Part shown: positions 17,002 through 26,130 of the stretch, one piece after another | How positions within the stretch are numbered: the first letter of the stretch is position 1 | Layout of the letters: each line of letters begins with the position of its first letter | Assembly: GCA_902565935.1 (NCBI GenBank) | Contig: CACFGT010000013.1 | Location: 1-44,863, forward strand | DNA from: an uncultured Pelagibacteraceae bacterium | GTDB taxonomy: Bacteria > Pseudomonadota > Alphaproteobacteria > Pelagibacterales > Pelagibacteraceae | Length of the DNA stretch: 44,863 nucleotides | Reading direction: 5' to 3' | Program-made: the position numbers and the translations under genes | The notes under the pieces: generated by a model | Seen by the model: only the letters and a program-made list of their open reading frames with translations | What the model was told of the DNA's origin: nothing | Database searches by the model: none

Positions 17002-17511
17002 CTTTAAAATTTCTTCAATAGGAATTTCCTCATAATGCTCTGTAGGTTGAACAATCCAAGGATCAGAGTCTAATCTAACAGGACAAAAATCTGGTTCAAA
17101 AGTAGATGATTTTTTTTTCCATAAACACGCTGTTTTTACCTCTTTTATAAATTTTTTTGTAGGACCGTAGTCTTTTAACCATTCAATGCTTTTATTAAGT
17201 GTCAAGCCTGTATCAGAAAGATCATCAATTAATAATACTTTACTAAAATCTTCTTCTTTTGCTAAAGAGCTGATTTCTCGAGCAAACATCAATTCTCCTT
17301 GTTGATCTTCTTGACCTTTACCAGAATAACTTTGAATAACAATATAAGCTATCGGCAATTTAAAAATTCTAGACAGGATATCAATGATAGGTGCTGCACC
17401 CCTCATAATTCCGACTAGAACTGTTGGTTTATAACTCTTATGAATTTGAATTGCTAATTGCTCTACAATTTTAGTATATTCGTTAAAACTAATGATTAAT
17501 TTATCTGCCAT
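16981..17511 (-). CDS. Purine phosphoribosyltransferase (Gpt/Hpt-like)
   Basis: A type I phosphoribosyltransferase that probably joins guanine, xanthine or hypoxanthine to PRPP. The PRPP-binding motif VLLIDDLSDTGLTL is near residue 95. The N-terminal LVGIMRGAAPIIDILSRIFKLP contains the hood and first loop, and the C-terminal FVQP-like DPWIVQPTEHYEEIP is typical of xanthine-guanine types. I chose the internal ATG at 17511 because the protein then begins MADKLIISFNEY, like the Gpt start; the upstream ATG at 17526 adds MIKNF and is possible. The 3' end is embedded in the permease terminator. Context with the purine permease supports salvage. Confidence 0.85.
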   Translation of the reverse strand: MADKLIISFNEYTKIVEQLAIQIHKSYKPTVLVGIMRGAAPIIDILSRIFKLPIAYIVIQSYSGKGQEDQQGELMFAREISSLAKEEDFSKVLLIDDLSDTGLTLNKSIEWLKDYGPTKKFIKEVKTACLWKKKSSTFEPDFCPVRLDSDPWIVQPTEHYEEIPIEEILKKKNRAD

Positions 17512-17559
17512 AAAATTTTTTATCATATTAAAAAAATTAAAAAAGATTAAAAAGTAATA

Positions 17560-18444
17560 ATGAAAATATTTGATTGTTTTATGTATTTTGATGAAGACTT
17601 AATTCTTGATTTGAGATTGAATTATCTGAACAAATATGTTGATCATTTCGTAATTGTCGAGTCAGAATATAGTCATAATGGAGTTAAACGGGAACCAAGA
17701 TTTGATATAAATAAATTTAAAAATTTTAAAGATAAAATTATTTATTTATTAGTTAGTGATAAATCGAAAGATTTCTATGAGATAAAAAATGAAAAAGATA
17801 AAGTTGGAGCTGGAATACTGAACGCTGTAATTAGAGAAAATTATCAAAGAAATTTTATTGTTAATGGTTTAAAAGAGGCAAATGATAATGACTGGATTAT
17901 TATTTCAGATTTAGATGAAATACCAAATTTAGAACAAAACGATTTAAGAAAAAGTAATAATAATATAGTTTTTTTTAAACAATTGATGATTTATTATAAA
18001 TTTAATTTGTTTTTGAATAATTTTACATGGATCGGATCAAAAGCATGTAAAAAACAACATTTAAAATCTCCTCAATGGTTAAGAAATATAAAAGATAAAA
18101 GATATCCCTGGTGGAGATTGGATACTATTTTATCTAATACTAAGTATTCAAATATAAAGATATTCGAAAATGGTGGATGGCATTTTTCCTACATAAAAAC
18201 TCCATCAGATATTGAAAAAAAGTTAAAATCATATTTGCATCATACTGAATATGAACTAAGCCCAATTGGCAAAGATAAAATTTCTGAACTAATTAAACAA
18301 AAAAAAACTGTTTATAATTTAAGATTAGACTCCCGAGACAACAAATTTAAAGAAGGTAACAATCTAGAAAAATTAGATATGAATTTACTACCAAAATATA
18401 TTAGCGATAATTTAGAAAAGTATATGAATTGGATTGAAAAATGA
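17560..18444 (+). CDS. Glycosyltransferase family 17 protein
   Basis: A 294-residue protein with the GT17 (beta-1,4-N-acetylglucosaminyltransferase-like) signature. It starts KIFDCFMYFDEDLILDLRL, continues with VDHFVIVESEYSHNG near 41, and has the metal-binding DxD-like region ISDLDEIPN near 112-120. GGWHFSYIKTPSDIEKKL near 206 is the conserved C-terminal His block. The acceptor is unknown; a cell-surface glycan is likely. The stop overlaps the ATG of the DUF1330 gene by 4 bp (ATGA). Confidence 0.85.
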   Translation: MKIFDCFMYFDEDLILDLRLNYLNKYVDHFVIVESEYSHNGVKREPRFDINKFKNFKDKIIYLLVSDKSKDFYEIKNEKDKVGAGILNAVIRENYQRNFIVNGLKEANDNDWIIISDLDEIPNLEQNDLRKSNNNIVFFKQLMIYYKFNLFLNNFTWIGSKACKKQHLKSPQWLRNIKDKRYPWWRLDTILSNTKYSNIKIFENGGWHFSYIKTPSDIEKKLKSYLHHTEYELSPIGKDKISELIKQKKTVYNLRLDSRDNKFKEGNNLEKLDMNLLPKYISDNLEKYMNWIEK

Positions 18445-18731
18445 CAAAAGGATTTATTGTTTGTGTTTATGAAAAAATTGAGGATGAAGACTTATTAAGA
18501 GATTATGCAAATAAAGCAAAGAAAGCAGTAGAAAAATTTGGTGGAAAATTTTTAATCAGAGGAGGTGAAAAAATAACCACTGAAGGTAAAGAATTTTTAA
18601 GAACAGCTGTCATTGAGTTTTCGTCTTTTGATGTAGCAAAAAATTTTTTTTACTCTAATGAATATCAATCAGCTCATACAATATTAAAAGATACAGTGAT
18701 TAGACATCATCAAATAATTAAAGGAAATTAA
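18441..18731 (+). CDS. DUF1330 protein
   Basis: A 96-residue single-domain protein with a dimeric alpha/beta-barrel fold, as in DUF1330. The marks are YANKAKKAVEKFGGKFLIRGGE at about 22-43 and AVIEFSSFDVAKNFFYSNEYQSA near 56-78, the usual Y-x-x-A...G-G...E-F-x-[ST]-x-[ED]-x-A...Y-x pattern. Family members are small, and no reaction is established. It is translationally coupled to the GT17 gene and overlaps the stop of the convergent alkA by 4 bp. Confidence 0.85.
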   Translation: MTKGFIVCVYEKIEDEDLLRDYANKAKKAVEKFGGKFLIRGGEKITTEGKEFLRTAVIEFSSFDVAKNFFYSNEYQSAHTILKDTVIRHHQIIKGN

Positions 18732-19363
18732 TACTGTATTGGCTCAGGATCAATACTCCTCCACAAGTACCATGTAGCAACTGAACAATATGGTGAAAAT
18801 CTTTTTTGAAGTAAATTAACAAATTTTTCAGGAGGTAAGTATTTCTTTTTATAATTTTTTGAGATTGCTCTTAAAAGTCCAATATCTTGGACTGGCCATA
18901 TATCAGATCTGTTATAGGTAAAAAGTAATATCATTTCTGCGGACCATCGTCCTATTTGTCTTAAATTAGATAAATATTCGATTGCTTCCTCATCAGTCAT
19001 CTTTTCAATTAATTTTGGATTAAAAGACTTATCAATTACTCTCTCTGCCAAACTTTTTATACCTAAAACTTTCTGGCGACTTAAACCACAACTCTTAAGT
19101 TGTACAAAGGTTAATTTTGAAACTTTTTTAGCATTAATTTTGTTATTACATTTTTTTTTAAATTTTAGAAAAACTGAATTAGCTGCAGCGACACTAATTT
19201 GTTGACCAATGATACTTTTACATAGTGAGAAAAAAATATCGCGTCTAGATGTTAAAATAGTTTCATTTGGACTTTGATATATCTTAATTAATTTACTCAT
19301 TATTCTATCTTTTTTTGAGATATGCCTTTTGGCTTTATTCCAATAATTTGGAACTTTAGTCAT
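18728..19363 (-). CDS. alkA: DNA-3-methyladenine glycosylase II (AlkA-like, HhH-GPD)
   Basis: A base-excision glycosylase for alkylated purines, 211 residues long (the short form without the N-terminal AlkA domain). It contains SLCKSIIGQQISVAAANSVFLKF near 47, GLSRQKVLGIKSLAERV near 92, the helix-hairpin-helix LRQIGRWSAEMILLF near 133 and the catalytic Asp in WPVQDIGL near 155. It lacks the Cys4 iron-sulfur cluster of Nth/MutY, which supports AlkA over those. Its ATG overlaps the EamA stop by 8 bp, so the two form an operon. Confidence 0.9.
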   Translation of the reverse strand: MTKVPNYWNKAKRHISKKDRIMSKLIKIYQSPNETILTSRRDIFFSLCKSIIGQQISVAAANSVFLKFKKKCNNKINAKKVSKLTFVQLKSCGLSRQKVLGIKSLAERVIDKSFNPKLIEKMTDEEAIEYLSNLRQIGRWSAEMILLFTYNRSDIWPVQDIGLLRAISKNYKKKYLPPEKFVNLLQKRFSPYCSVATWYLWRSIDPEPIQY

Positions 19364-20240
19364 TAATTGTTTTTGAGGTTATGATTTTCTTATTGTAAAT
19401 CTCCCGTCTAAAGATAATCAATGTTGAAATGATTACTAAAAAGGCCCCAATCAACGTTTTAATTGTTGGCACTTCGCCCCAAATAAAATATCCAAAAATA
19501 ATTGCAAAAACTAAAGCTAAATACTTTAATGGTGTCACAAGAGAAACTTCTGAATATTTGTATGATTGACTAAGCCATAAATTTGCAACTCCACCAAAAA
19601 TACCAATCAGAGAAAGTAAAGCTAGATGATTTAAGCTTGGCATTACCCAGCCTTGTGGAATAGTTAAAAAACTTAATAAAGTTATTGAAAGTGAAAAATA
19701 AAAAGAAATCAACCACACTGGTTCTGTTGTAGAAAGTTGTCTTATAGTTATTGCAACATAAGAAAGGCCTAAACAAAAAATTATTGGAAAAATATAGTAA
19801 ATATTAAGCTCACTTATTCCTGGCTCTGTAATAATAAGTATTCCAATAAATCCTACAATAACTGCCAACCATCTAAAAATTCCTACTTTTTCACTTAGTA
19901 AGAATATCGAAAAAATAGTTGTAAATATTGGTGCAGCAAAAGATATACTTACCACGGTTGCTAATGGGAGTTCTCTTAATGCTATAAAAATTGCAACTAA
20001 CGCAATCAATCCAGAACAACATCTCAACAAATGTAATCCTGGCCTTTTAGTTTCATAGAAATTATGAAGACGTTCTCTTGGAATTACAAAAAAATAAAAA
20101 ATAATACCAAAAAAACCTCTAAAAAATAATACTTGCCCAATTGGATAGTCTACTGACCATTTTACTATCACATCCATTAAAGAAAACGCACAAATGGACA
20201 TAAACATGTACAAAAAACCTAATTGATTTTTACTAAGCAT
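19356..20240 (-). CDS. EamA/DMT-superfamily transporter
   Basis: A 294-residue inner-membrane carrier with ten predicted helices in two EamA repeats. The first repeat has FRGFFGIIFYF near 41 and ATVVSISFAAPIFTTIFSIFLLSEKVGIFRW near 93-123. The second has the equivalent SEVSLVTPLKYLALVFAIIFGYFIWGEVPTIKTLIGAFLVI near 232. The P-L/A-x-x-x-x-x...GE pattern is diagnostic. The substrate cannot be told from sequence; SAR11-type relatives transport small metabolites. It is first in the operon with alkA, 35 bp from the divergent msrA. Confidence 0.88.
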   Translation of the reverse strand: MLSKNQLGFLYMFMSICAFSLMDVIVKWSVDYPIGQVLFFRGFFGIIFYFFVIPRERLHNFYETKRPGLHLLRCCSGLIALVAIFIALRELPLATVVSISFAAPIFTTIFSIFLLSEKVGIFRWLAVIVGFIGILIITEPGISELNIYYIFPIIFCLGLSYVAITIRQLSTTEPVWLISFYFSLSITLLSFLTIPQGWVMPSLNHLALLSLIGIFGGVANLWLSQSYKYSEVSLVTPLKYLALVFAIIFGYFIWGEVPTIKTLIGAFLVIISTLIIFRREIYNKKIITSKTIND

Positions 20241-20275
20241 ATGAATAATTTGTAAATTAATTTAAATCATAATCA

Positions 20276-20719
20276 ATGGAAATAGCTGTTTTAGCACTTG
20301 GATGTTTTTGGGGGCCTGAAATTAAATTTAGTAAAATTAATGGTATTATCAAAACAGAAGTTGGTTATTGCGGTGGCAATAGTCCGACAACCACTTATAA
20401 AGAAGTTTGTACAGGTAAAACAAATCATGCAGAGGTAGTTAAATTAGAATATGATGAAAAAGTTATTTCTTATGAAAAAATAATCAAAATTTTCTTCGAA
20501 ATTCACGATCCAACTACATTAAATGCCCAAGGACCTGACATAGGAACACAATACCGTAGTGAAATATTTTTTCTTAACGATAATCAAAAACAAATAGCTG
20601 AAAAAGTACTTAAAGATTTAAATGAAAGATTATCAGGTAAAATAGTCACAAAAATTTCTATTTTAAAAAATTATTGTCCAGCTGAAGAATATCATCAGAA
20701 ATATTTAGAAAAAAGATAA
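20276..20719 (+). CDS. msrA: Peptide-methionine (S)-S-oxide reductase MsrA
   Basis: This enzyme repairs methionine-S-sulfoxide in proteins. It is 147 residues long, compact for the family. The active-site GCFWGPE has its nucleophilic Cys at residue 10. It is followed by GYCGGN near 30, HAEVVKLEYDE near 61, F-x-x-HDPTTLNAQGPDIGTQYRS near 81 and the C-terminal YCPAEEYHQKYL. Cys31 or the Cys before PAEEYHQ could be resolving residues. It heads the operon msrA-sseA-RND adaptor-RND pump; sseA begins at the base after its stop. Confidence 0.95.
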   Translation: MEIAVLALGCFWGPEIKFSKINGIIKTEVGYCGGNSPTTTYKEVCTGKTNHAEVVKLEYDEKVISYEKIIKIFFEIHDPTTLNAQGPDIGTQYRSEIFFLNDNQKQIAEKVLKDLNERLSGKIVTKISILKNYCPAEEYHQKYLEKR

Positions 20720-21535
20720 ATGTCATTAGTTGAAACAGAGTGGTTAGAAAAAAATATAAATGATGTTAAAATAATAGATTGCTCATGGCATATGCCACAA
20801 ACTAATCGAGATGGACATGAAGAATACAAGAAAAAGCATATTCCTAACACAATTTTTTTTGATCTAGATGAAAATTCAAATAGAGAAAGTGATTTACCAC
20901 ATATGTTGGTTGATCTAGTTAATTGGGAAAAAATTGTATCAAACATGGGTATTAATAATAAGGATAAAATAATTATATACGATAACTCAGATGTTATTAG
21001 TTCTTGCCGTTGTTGGTTTAATTTTATTTATTTTGGACATGATCCTAAATTAGTACATGTCTTAAATGGTGGATTTCAAAAATGGTTGACAGAAAAAAGG
21101 GTAACCACAGATGAATTAATGAATATTCAGAAATCTGAATATAGAGGTTATGAACAAAAAAATTTTGTGAAAAATAAAAAATTAATTAATGAAAATATTA
21201 GTCAAAAAAAATTTAAAGTTGTTGACGCAAGGAGTAAAGAAAGATTTGAAGGAAAGGTCGCAGAACCCAGAAAAGGTTTAAGAAGTGGAAAGATAGCTAA
21301 CTCATTTTGTATTCCATTTAATGAGTGTTTAAATAAAGATAGAACTTTTAAGAATAAGGAAAAACTAAAAAATGTTTTCAAAACTTGCATAAAAAATATT
21401 AATGATGAAAATATAGTTTTTTCATGTGGTTCAGGTGTTACCGCGTGTGTTTTGGCACTAGCTTATTCCTTAATAAATGATAAATATCATCCCTGTATTT
21501 ATGATGGCTCATGGGCTGAATACGGTTTAATTTAA
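20720..21535 (+). CDS. sseA: 3-mercaptopyruvate/thiosulfate sulfurtransferase
   Basis: A two-rhodanese-domain sulfurtransferase of 271 residues. The inactive N-terminal domain covers about 1-125 (VKIIDCSWHMP, then HIPNTIFFDLDENS). The active C-terminal domain ends in the loop FSCGSGVTACVLALAY with the catalytic Cys at residue 236. The loop CGSGVTA is the mercaptopyruvate type; thiosulfate enzymes have CRKGVT. It abuts msrA and lies 7 bp before the RND adaptor gene, suggesting a thiol/sulfur stress operon. Confidence 0.92.
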   Translation: MSLVETEWLEKNINDVKIIDCSWHMPQTNRDGHEEYKKKHIPNTIFFDLDENSNRESDLPHMLVDLVNWEKIVSNMGINNKDKIIIYDNSDVISSCRCWFNFIYFGHDPKLVHVLNGGFQKWLTEKRVTTDELMNIQKSEYRGYEQKNFVKNKKLINENISQKKFKVVDARSKERFEGKVAEPRKGLRSGKIANSFCIPFNECLNKDRTFKNKEKLKNVFKTCIKNINDENIVFSCGSGVTACVLALAYSLINDKYHPCIYDGSWAEYGLI

Positions 21536-21542
21536 TCTAAAT

Positions 21543-22412
21543 ATGAAAAGATCTACAAAAACTATTTCAATAATTTTGGTTTTTTTTCTTATTATAGCAG
21601 TTGTAATAATTGGAAGAACCATGGTAGGAAACCACTTTAAGAAAAAATTTAGTAAAATACCTCCCCCTGGAATAATTGTAACTGATGTAACTGAAAAAGA
21701 ATTTTTTGAGAAAATAGAAACATTTGGCACAGCAATTTCTAAAAGATCCAAAACTTTTAAAATTAAAAAAGACGATTTGATTGAAGATTTAAAATTAAAA
21801 AATTTTGTTAAAAAAGGAGATATATTAATTAAATTAAAAAGTGGAAACATTCTTGCACCATTTAGTGGAGTTCTTGGATACACGGGCCTTACAGAGGATA
21901 TATTAGTATCAAATAATATATTCATCATTACTCTCGACGATAATTCAACTATATACTCTGATATTAAAATCCCTGAAAATTATTCTTCATCAATTAAAAA
22001 AGGTCTTCCTGTTAGTGTAAAATTGTCAAGTTTTAAAAATAAATCTTTCCCGGGTGAAGTAGATTTTGTTTCAAGTAGAATTAATGCTGATACAAGGAGT
22101 CTACTATCAAGAATAAAAGTAAATAATGACAAATTAGAATTAATTTCAGGATCATTATTAGAAGTAAGCGTAAAGTTTAACTCCAGAAATTCGTTAAGCG
22201 TCCCTGACACAAGCGTCATGATTGAGGGAGATAAATCATATGTTTATAAAATTAATGGAGATAATATTGCTAATAAAACTGAAGTAAAAACAGGTCTAAG
22301 AAGCGACAAAAATATTGAAATAATCTCTGGTCTAGAAAAAGGAGATATAATTGCTGCCGAAGGTTTAAAAAAGGTAAGACCTAGAGGAAAAATAAAACCT
22401 ATTAAAGAATAA
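21543..22412 (+). CDS. RND efflux adaptor (membrane fusion protein) lacking the alpha-helical hairpin
   Basis: A periplasmic adaptor of the HlyD/AcrA class, 289 residues. Residues 8-27 form the signal anchor. The lipoyl half-motifs FVKKGDILIKLKSG (about 89-102) and ILAPFSGVLGYTGL (about 104-117) are almost adjacent. In AcrA, MexA and HlyD a coiled-coil hairpin of 60-100 residues that touches TolC lies between them, and here it is absent. The beta-barrel and membrane-proximal domains (GLPVSVKLSSF, SLSVPDTSVMIEG, GLEKGDIIAAEGL) are intact. The stop TAA is directly followed by the pump ATG. Confidence 0.88.
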   Translation: MKRSTKTISIILVFFLIIAVVIIGRTMVGNHFKKKFSKIPPPGIIVTDVTEKEFFEKIETFGTAISKRSKTFKIKKDDLIEDLKLKNFVKKGDILIKLKSGNILAPFSGVLGYTGLTEDILVSNNIFIITLDDNSTIYSDIKIPENYSSSIKKGLPVSVKLSSFKNKSFPGEVDFVSSRINADTRSLLSRIKVNNDKLELISGSLLEVSVKFNSRNSLSVPDTSVMIEGDKSYVYKINGDNIANKTEVKTGLRSDKNIEIISGLEKGDIIAAEGLKKVRPRGKIKPIKE

Positions 22413-25400
22413 ATGTTTATTACAGAACTAAGCATAAAAAGACCAACTGTATCTTGGGTAATGTCTCTTATTTTGATTATTTTTGGCTTATTTGTTTTTT
22501 GGAAGTTACCAGTTCGAGAGTTACCAAATGGTATACAGCCACCAGTTGTTCAGGTTCAAGTTGATTATAAATCTGCATCAGCATCAATAGTTGATCAAGA
22601 AGTTACTCAAGTTGTTGAAGATGTGATTGGAGGAGCTGAAGGAATTAAAAATATTGACTCAAAATCTGAAAATGGAAGAAGTACTATAAATGTAGAATTT
22701 GATACTAGTATCAATTTAGATAACGCTGCTAATGATATAAGGGAGAGGGTTGCACGGGTGGTTGACAATTTGCCAACAGAATCAGACCCACCTCAAATCC
22801 TTAAAAGAGCGGCAGGTTTTACAACTACCATGTGGCTATCTTTATCTTCATCAACATGGAGTGATCTTGAATTAGGTGACTATGCAGAAAGATATTTGGT
22901 TGATCAATTCTCAAGCGTGAAAAACGTTGGAAGAATAAGAGTTGGAGGATTAAGAGAATTAAGTATTAGAGTCTGGGTTGATCCTATTAAACTTGCTGCC
23001 AATGATTTAACTATAAAAGAAGTAGAAACTGCAATGCGTGGTGAAAACATTAGTTTACCTGCAGGAACTCTTGAAGCAAACAATATAGATCTTACTTTGA
23101 ATTTAGATAAATCTTACAATGACATAAATACTATTAAGCAACTTCCAATCAAAAAATTAGATAATCGAGTAATTTTACTATCTGATGTTGCCAATATAGA
23201 ATTTGGTCCAGTTTCAGAAAAAACTCTGTTTAAAGCACAAACTAAAGATCAAATTAACCTTAAAACAGTAGGAATTGGAATTTACGCGAGAAGTGGGGCC
23301 TCTACAGTTGAGCTCTCAAATGATATTAAGAAAAAATTAATTGAAGTTAAGAAATCTTTACCGGAAGAGTTAGATCTAAGAGTTTCATTTAACAGAGCAA
23401 ATTACGTAGAAGCAGCTATTGAGGAGGTTTATAAAACCTTAATTATAGCATTTGTTTTAGTTGTCCTAATAATTTATCTATTTTTAGGAAATCTTAAAGC
23501 AGTAATTGTTCCAGCAATAGCACTACCAGTAAGCTTAATAGCATCTTTTTTAGGTTTATATATTTTTGGGCTTTCAATAAATATTTTTGTTTTGCTAAGT
23601 TTTATTTTAGCAATTGGAATAATTACTGATGACTCAGTTATAATGACGGATGCAATTTATAGAAGAATAGAAAATGGTGAAACGCCACTTGTTGCTGCTT
23701 TTAAAGGCTCTAAACAAATCTCATTTGCAATTATAGCCACTACATTGATTTTAGTAGCAGTTTTTTTACCACTTATTTTTATAGAGGGAATTTCAGGGAC
23801 ATTATTTAGAGAAACAGCAATCGCATTATCATTTTCAATAGTTGTATCCTCATTTGTGGCATTAACCTTATCTCCGATGCTGGCTAGTAAATTTTTAAGA
23901 AAAAAAACATCTAAAAAAATTTTTATACAAAAATTTGAAAAAATTTTTTTGAATTTTTCAAATTTCTACAAAGAAACTCTAGAAATTATTGTGCATAAAA
24001 CTAATTATGTTACGCTTTTCATAGTTTTCGTAATTGTTTCCTCAATATTGATATTTAATTTTTCAAAAAAAGAGCTTTTGCCAATGGAAGATCGTGGAGC
24101 ATATCTAATAATTGGAGCAACTGATGAGGGAAGTTCTTTTGAATACACACAAGAACAGGCACAAAAAGTTGAAGCAAGGCTAATTCCTTTATTACAAGCA
24201 GAAGATAGCCCCTACTCAAGGTTCATTATGAGAGTACCGGGGTTCGGAAACTCTGCAAACTCTTACAATAGTTTCATAATAATTGCTTTATTAGACGACT
24301 GGAGTAATAGATCGAAAGGGCAACAAGTTATTTTACGAGAAGCAATTGGAAAAATAGTGACTCTTCCACAAGCACTAGCGTTTCCTATTTCCCCTCAGTC
24401 AATTAGGGTTTCAAATTATAATAAACCAGTCCAAATGGTAATTTATGGAAATACATATGAAGAACTTGAGGAAATACAAAAAAAAATAATTCAAAAACTT
24501 AGATTTAATAAAGATCTTTCTAGAATTGAGTCTGACTACAACCGAAATAAACCAGAAGTTAAATTGATTATTAATAAGAATAAAGCAAAAGATTTAGGTG
24601 TTTCAACAAAATCTATAGGGGAAACACTTGAAACACTTTATGGTGGAAAAAAAGTAACAACATTTAACAAACTAGGAAAAGAATATCCAATAATTGTTCA
24701 ACAATATTTATCAGATAGGAGAAATAAAGAAGGTATTTCTAAAATATTTGTACGCTCTGAGACAAGTGGTAGACTAATTTCACTTGCAAACCTTGTAGGT
24801 TTTAAAGAAGAGGGTTCTGCTAAAGAACTTTCAAGATACAATAGACAAAGAGCGGTAACAATATCAGCAAATATTAGTGAGAATTATACTTTGACAGAGG
24901 CGATAAAATTTTTTGAAAGCATTATGAAAGATTTGGCACCTAAAAATCAAATTACATGGAAAGGTAAATCTGAAGAAATAAAAGAAACTAGTAATGAATT
25001 ATTTGTAATTTTCGCTTTAGCATTACTCACAGCATATTTAGTAATGGCAGCAACCTTCAATTCTTTCATTCATCCATTTATAATTATTCTAACTGTACCT
25101 TTAGCGATATTTGGAGGTTTAGTTTTTATTTTATTTCTCAACAGCTCAGTAAATATTTTTTCTCAAATAGCATTGATAATACTTATTGGTATCTCAACAA
25201 AAAATAGTATTTTAATTGTCGATTATGCAAACCGAATTAGAACAACTGGAAAAAATATTGATGTAGCTGTTAAGGAAGCTTGTGCGGTAAGGTTTAGACC
25301 TATCATTATGACATCACTTAGTACAATGATTGCAATGATACCTTTAGTAATAGGAAATATTGGTCCTGGCGCTGGTGAGGGTTCAAGATTGGCTGTAGGC

Positions 25401-25541
25401 TCTACTATTTTAGGTGGAATGATAATTTCAACATTTTTTACTTTGTACGTCACACCTTCGATGTATTTAGCATTAGCAAAAAATACAAAAAGAATTGATA
25501 TTGTTGATTTAAAATTAAAAGAAGAACTATCTAAAAAATAA
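22413..25541 (+). CDS. RND-family efflux pump (AcrB/MexB-like)
   Basis: A proton-driven inner-membrane transporter with the full RND architecture (1042 residues): TM1, a periplasmic porter loop, TM2-7, a second loop, TM8-12. It starts FITELSIKRPTVSWVMSL. The proton-relay acids lie in GIITDDSVIMTDAIYRR near 405, and the partner Lys in GISTKNSILIVDYANR near 930. RPIIMTSLSTMIAMIPL near 965 is typical. It follows the adaptor with no gap. No TolC-type outer-membrane gene is in the window. The substrate is unknown; the msrA-sseA linkage hints at sulfur or oxidative stress products. Confidence 0.95.
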   Translation: MFITELSIKRPTVSWVMSLILIIFGLFVFWKLPVRELPNGIQPPVVQVQVDYKSASASIVDQEVTQVVEDVIGGAEGIKNIDSKSENGRSTINVEFDTSINLDNAANDIRERVARVVDNLPTESDPPQILKRAAGFTTTMWLSLSSSTWSDLELGDYAERYLVDQFSSVKNVGRIRVGGLRELSIRVWVDPIKLAANDLTIKEVETAMRGENISLPAGTLEANNIDLTLNLDKSYNDINTIKQLPIKKLDNRVILLSDVANIEFGPVSEKTLFKAQTKDQINLKTVGIGIYARSGASTVELSNDIKKKLIEVKKSLPEELDLRVSFNRANYVEAAIEEVYKTLIIAFVLVVLIIYLFLGNLKAVIVPAIALPVSLIASFLGLYIFGLSINIFVLLSFILAIGIITDDSVIMTDAIYRRIENGETPLVAAFKGSKQISFAIIATTLILVAVFLPLIFIEGISGTLFRETAIALSFSIVVSSFVALTLSPMLASKFLRKKTSKKIFIQKFEKIFLNFSNFYKETLEIIVHKTNYVTLFIVFVIVSSILIFNFSKKELLPMEDRGAYLIIGATDEGSSFEYTQEQAQKVEARLIPLLQAEDSPYSRFIMRVPGFGNSANSYNSFIIIALLDDWSNRSKGQQVILREAIGKIVTLPQALAFPISPQSIRVSNYNKPVQMVIYGNTYEELEEIQKKIIQKLRFNKDLSRIESDYNRNKPEVKLIINKNKAKDLGVSTKSIGETLETLYGGKKVTTFNKLGKEYPIIVQQYLSDRRNKEGISKIFVRSETSGRLISLANLVGFKEEGSAKELSRYNRQRAVTISANISENYTLTEAIKFFESIMKDLAPKNQITWKGKSEEIKETSNELFVIFALALLTAYLVMAATFNSFIHPFIIILTVPLAIFGGLVFILFLNSSVNIFSQIALIILIGISTKNSILIVDYANRIRTTGKNIDVAVKEACAVRFRPIIMTSLSTMIAMIPLVIGNIGPGAGEGSRLAVGSTILGGMIISTFFTLYVTPSMYLALAKNTKRIDIVDLKLKEELSKK

Positions 25542-26130
25542 TATATTTTTTTTTATTTAGAGAACTTCTACAATCAAATAATTGTTTTTTATAAATATCA
25601 GATTGCTTTTGTACCTTTTTAGCTAATCCAATAACTTTTTTATTATCTTTATAATATTTATAGTTTCCCCAGCCTTCATGATAGGCAACATATTGTTTAA
25701 ACGCATCTTTTTTTGAAATTTTTAAAATTGTCTCTGTTTTGTTTGTATACCATCCAATGAAATCAACGCTATCCTTGTATCTCGTTCTTACAGCAAATTT
25801 ATTTCCAGTTTCTTTTTTATATTGTTCCCAAGTGCCTTTAACGGCTTGAGAATAACCAAATGAGCTTGAAGGTCTTTTAAAAGGTATAACCTTGAAAATT
25901 TTTTTTCTTTGTGGTTTTGCAAGCCAATCAAAATTCGACTCCATTCTAATTATAGCTAATTGAATATATATAGGTGTACCCCATTTTTGCTCAGCCTTTT
26001 TAGAGTGTTTATACCAGAGATATCTTTCATCAAATATTAAACAACTATTTGCTGTATTGGTGGGGATTGAAGAGCATCCAGTTAATAAAAATAAAGTCAA
26101 AATAATAAGTTTATTTTTTAAATAACTCAT
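25531..26130 (-). CDS. Lipoprotein with lytic-transglycosylase (SLT-like) domain
   Basis: A 199-residue outer-membrane-type lipoprotein with lipobox LLTGC (Cys19). The lysozyme-like domain starts near residue 48: the catalytic Glu is probably Glu64 in IRMESNF, followed by SSSFGYSQAVKGTWEQYK near 90-107, equivalent to the G-x-x-Q-x-x-x-x-T-W box, and AYHEGWGNYKYYK near 150. It would cut peptidoglycan glycan strands. Its ATG overlaps the VanZ-like stop by 20 bp, and its 3' end overlaps the convergent RND pump by 11 bp. Confidence 0.82.
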   Translation of the reverse strand: MSYLKNKLIILTLFLLTGCSSIPTNTANSCLIFDERYLWYKHSKKAEQKWGTPIYIQLAIIRMESNFDWLAKPQRKKIFKVIPFKRPSSSFGYSQAVKGTWEQYKKETGNKFAVRTRYKDSVDFIGWYTNKTETILKISKKDAFKQYVAYHEGWGNYKYYKDNKKVIGLAKKVQKQSDIYKKQLFDCRSSLNKKKYIIF

